DNA of 64,000 nt from an uncultured Collinsella sp. GTDB taxonomy: Bacteria; Actinomycetota; Coriobacteriia; Coriobacteriales; Coriobacteriaceae. The stretch's first letter is position 1. Each line of letters begins with the position of its first letter. The stretch is taken from assembly GCA_902491565.1 (NCBI GenBank), contig CABUIE010000005.1, positions 1 to 64,000 on the forward strand. The letters are read 5' to 3'. The position numbers and the translations under genes are program-made. Under the pieces are notes generated by a model. It saw only the letters and a list, made by a program, of their open reading frames with translations. It ran no database searches and was not told where the DNA came from. Of this stretch, positions 61,568-64,000 are shown piece after piece.

Positions 61568-62815
61568 ATGGAATCTAATCAAGAAACGGCCGTCATTAAG
61601 GCGCGCATGGACCGTATTCCCTCGGCGTTGTCGCCCGAGCTTGTCGAGCGCATTGCCGCCGATCGTGCTTCGGGCTATATCAACCCGTATCGTTGCAACG
61701 ATGATCAGGTCATTCGTCGTATTGATCGCGCCGCCGACAAAGGCACGCTTATGCGTCCGGCGTTTATGCGCGATACCGAAAAGATACTTCATCTTCCGGC
61801 GTACACCCGTTATGCAGGCAAAACGCAGGTCTTTAGCTTCCGTAGCAATGATGATCTTTCACGCCGCGGTTTGCACGTACAGCTTGTCTCCCGCATTGCG
61901 CGCGATATCGGTCGCGCCCTGGGGCTCAATTGCGATCTGATCGAGGCGATTGGCCTGGGTCACGACTTGGGACACACGCCTTTCGGCCATGCCGGCGAGC
62001 GCTTCCTCAACGATATCTATCATGAGCGTACGGGGCGTTATTTTTTCCATAACGTGCAGTCGGTTCGCGTGCTCGACGCGTTGTATGGCCGCAACGTGTC
62101 GCTCCAGACGCTCGACGGCGTGCTATGCCATAACGGCGAGTACGAGCAGCGTGTGTTTGAGCTCTCGGACATGGGCTCCTTTGACCAGTTTGACCAGACG
62201 GTTGAGGATTGCATTGCCACGGGCTATAGCGCAATTGAGCATCTGCGCCCCATGACGCTCGAGGGCTGTGTGGTTCGCATCTCGGATATCCTCGCCTACG
62301 TTGGGCGCGATCGCCAAGACGCCATTGCGGCGGGCCTGCTGTCGCCCGACGCCTTTGACGATGGCCTGGGCGGTGCATACAACAGCTGGATCCTCACGCA
62401 CGCCTCCATCGATATTGTTGAGCACAGCTATGGCAAGCCGCGCATCGAGATGAGCGAGGGCTTGTTTGAGGAAATCCGCCGCGCTAAGCGCGAGAACTAC
62501 GAGAAGATCTATAGCAAGGGCGGCATCGAAGGCGACTCCGAAGCGGAGCTGCGCGAGGCCTTTGAAAAGCTCTACGACCGTTGCCTGCAGGATATAAACG
62601 AAGGCGACGAGTCCTCTTACATCTTTAAGCACCATATTTCGCGCATTGAGCAGCAGCTTTCCTACTATGATCGCACCTATGCCTGGCAGGACGACAAGGA
62701 TCAAGCCGTGGTGGATTATATCGCGAGCATGACGGACGGTTATTTCTGCGAGCTGACGTGCAAGCTGTTCCCTGGTCTGGAGTTTCCGCACCGTACTTAT
62801 ATTAACGAACGGTAG
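61568..62815 (+). CDS. HD-domain dNTP triphosphohydrolase-like protein
   Basis: A metal-dependent phosphohydrolase of the Dgt type with 415 residues. The HD motif is GHDLGHTPFGHAGE (His132, Asp133), preceded by RGLHVQLVSRIARDIGRALGL and followed by NGEYEQRVFEL, where the dNTPase family has its second metal ligand set. Likely removes triphosphate from dNTPs, affecting pool balance; other nucleotides cannot be excluded. ATG 61568 follows AAGGAG. It lies 60 bases before rarA. Confidence 0.85.
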   Translation: MESNQETAVIKARMDRIPSALSPELVERIAADRASGYINPYRCNDDQVIRRIDRAADKGTLMRPAFMRDTEKILHLPAYTRYAGKTQVFSFRSNDDLSRRGLHVQLVSRIARDIGRALGLNCDLIEAIGLGHDLGHTPFGHAGERFLNDIYHERTGRYFFHNVQSVRVLDALYGRNVSLQTLDGVLCHNGEYEQRVFELSDMGSFDQFDQTVEDCIATGYSAIEHLRPMTLEGCVVRISDILAYVGRDRQDAIAAGLLSPDAFDDGLGGAYNSWILTHASIDIVEHSYGKPRIEMSEGLFEEIRRAKRENYEKIYSKGGIEGDSEAELREAFEKLYDRCLQDINEGDESSYIFKHHISRIEQQLSYYDRTYAWQDDKDQAVVDYIASMTDGYFCELTCKLFPGLEFPHRTYINER

Positions 62816-62875
62816 TTCGTATTTATTCGGTATACTGTTAGTGGAAAACGTATTTGATTGACGCACGGGATGGCT

Positions 62876-64000
62876 ATGGACGACCTTTTTTCTGCTTCGA
62901 CGCGTGAGCGCTCCTTTCGGAATGCGCCGCTTGCGGTGCGCATGCGCCCCAATTCGCTCGACGAGTATGTGGGCCAGCAAAAGGCCGTCGGTAAGGGCTC
63001 GTGGTTGCGTGCCGCAATTGAGCACGACGTGCTGTCGAGTGTGATTCTGTACGGGCCGGCCGGTACGGGCAAGACGACGCTGGCACATATTATCGCCAAC
63101 CATACCAAGAGTGAGTTTGTCGAGGTCAGCGTCGTCACGGGTACCGTGAAGGACCTGCGTCGTGTGATTGATGAGGCCAAGACGCGCCTGAATACGTACG
63201 ACCGCCGCACCATTCTATTCATCGATGAGATTCACCGCTTCTCTAAGTCGCAGCAGGATGCCCTGCTGCATGCAGTTGAGAACCGTACCGTCATTATGAT
63301 TGGCGCCACGACGGAGAATCCGTACTTTGAGGTCAACTCGGCACTGTTGTCGCGCGGGCGCGTCGTGGAGCTTGAGCATCTGAAGGATGAGGATATCGCC
63401 ACGCTTATTGAACGTGCACTTGAGGCACCGCAGGGCTTGAACGGTAAGTTCTCGGCCGATGAGGATGCGGTCAAGACCATCTGCACGCTGGCAGCGGGTG
63501 ACGCTCGCTCGGCGCTCACGACGCTCGAGCTTGCGAGCGAGATTGCCGTCACGCGTCCCGATACCGAGGGAACGCCAGCGCCGGCGGCGGGGGAGCGCTA
63601 TCCCATCACCGTGGATGACGTGAAGATCGCCAACCCGCGTCGCGGCTTTACGTATGACAAAAACGGCGACATGCACTACGACGTTATCAGTGCGTTTATC
63701 AAGTCCATGCGTGGCAGCGATCCAGATGCCACCGTCTATTGGCTTGCCCGAATGATCGATGCGGGGGAGGATCCTAAGTTTATCGCCCGTCGCATTATGA
63801 TTCATGCTTCTGAGGACGTCGGCAACGCCGATCCGCAGGCGCTTTTGGTGGCACATGCCGCGTTTAAGTCTGCCGAGGTCATTGGCTATCCCGAGTGCCG
63901 TATTAACCTCGCGCAGGCTGCGCTCTATGTTTGTTTGGCGCCTAAGTCCAATGCCTGTGAGGCGTCCATTGATGCGGCACTGGCCGATATCCATTCTAGT
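62876..64000 (+). CDS. rarA: Replication-associated recombination protein RarA (3' end outside window)
   Basis: AAA ATPase related to clamp loaders that acts at stalled forks. It begins DDLFSASTRERSFRNAPLAVRMRP, and has LDEYVGQQ, Walker A GPAGTGKT (60-67), FIDEIHRFSKSQQDALL and GATTENPYFEVNSALLSR, then the C-terminal SFIKSMRGSDPDATVYWLARM region. 375 codons are visible without a stop; full RarA has about 420-450. ATG 62876 is chosen; ATG 62870 is six bases upstream with no better ribosome site. TATACT at 62831-62836 is a possible -10. Confidence 0.93.
   Translation, partial: MDDLFSASTRERSFRNAPLAVRMRPNSLDEYVGQQKAVGKGSWLRAAIEHDVLSSVILYGPAGTGKTTLAHIIANHTKSEFVEVSVVTGTVKDLRRVIDEAKTRLNTYDRRTILFIDEIHRFSKSQQDALLHAVENRTVIMIGATTENPYFEVNSALLSRGRVVELEHLKDEDIATLIERALEAPQGLNGKFSADEDAVKTICTLAAGDARSALTTLELASEIAVTRPDTEGTPAPAAGERYPITVDDVKIANPRRGFTYDKNGDMHYDVISAFIKSMRGSDPDATVYWLARMIDAGEDPKFIARRIMIHASEDVGNADPQALLVAHAAFKSAEVIGYPECRINLAQAALYVCLAPKSNACEASIDAALADIHSS

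Overview
The window looks like chromosomal DNA of a high-GC member of the Coriobacteriia, most likely Collinsella or a close relative. That assignment is an inference from overall GC, codon use, the translation and cell-division gene orders, and protein styles such as a Tritrichomonas-type IMP dehydrogenase. No database search was possible. Nearly all genes lie on the plus strand in tightly packed operons. I see no prophage, CRISPR array, intact transposase or rRNA gene.

Region 1 (1-7262) is an exopolysaccharide operon: a DUF2194 deacetylase-like protein whose upstream part is cut by an in-frame stop, PelF, PelG, a lipoprotein of the CotH family, a VTC-domain polyphosphate-polymerase-like protein and a DUF4956 membrane protein. 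Region 2 (7263-11790) is a self-contained sucrose regulon: a LacI-type repressor, a sucrose PTS EIIBC and a GH32 sucrose-6-phosphate hydrolase, with three near-identical LacI-type operators. Region 3 (11811-15203) holds a degenerate PLP-fold protein, a ModE-like regulator and an unusual IMP dehydrogenase.

Region 4 (15204-45234) is informational and envelope core: leuS behind a very long leader hairpin; rimP-nusA-infB-rbfA-nrnA-truB-ribF-dnaG behind a promoter and an attenuator-like terminator; rpoD; two identical tRNA-Asn genes; Asp23 and DAK2 proteins, recG, rsmD and coaD; a DivIVA-like coiled coil, DUF177 and rpmF; plsX, acpP, rnc, smc, ftsY and ffh. Region 5 (45293-53283) holds a fused DUF134-NifX metal-binding regulator facing thyA-folA, a SpoU methyltransferase, a MATE transporter, cobO, ftsH and a DUF523 protein. 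Region 6 (53290-64000) holds a glycerol-dehydrogenase-like enzyme, T-box-controlled ileS, lspA-rluD, a processive family 2 glycosyltransferase, an orphan A24 prepilin peptidase, an HD-domain dNTPase and the start of rarA, which runs off the window.

The most unusual non-coding signal is a family of long structured palindromes placed directly after stop codons. Three copies (7269-7406, 15004-15106, 57664-57805) share a conserved core of about 45 nt, while their outer arms differ in sequence between copies but pair within each copy. Other operon ends and convergent gene junctions carry different long inverted repeats.
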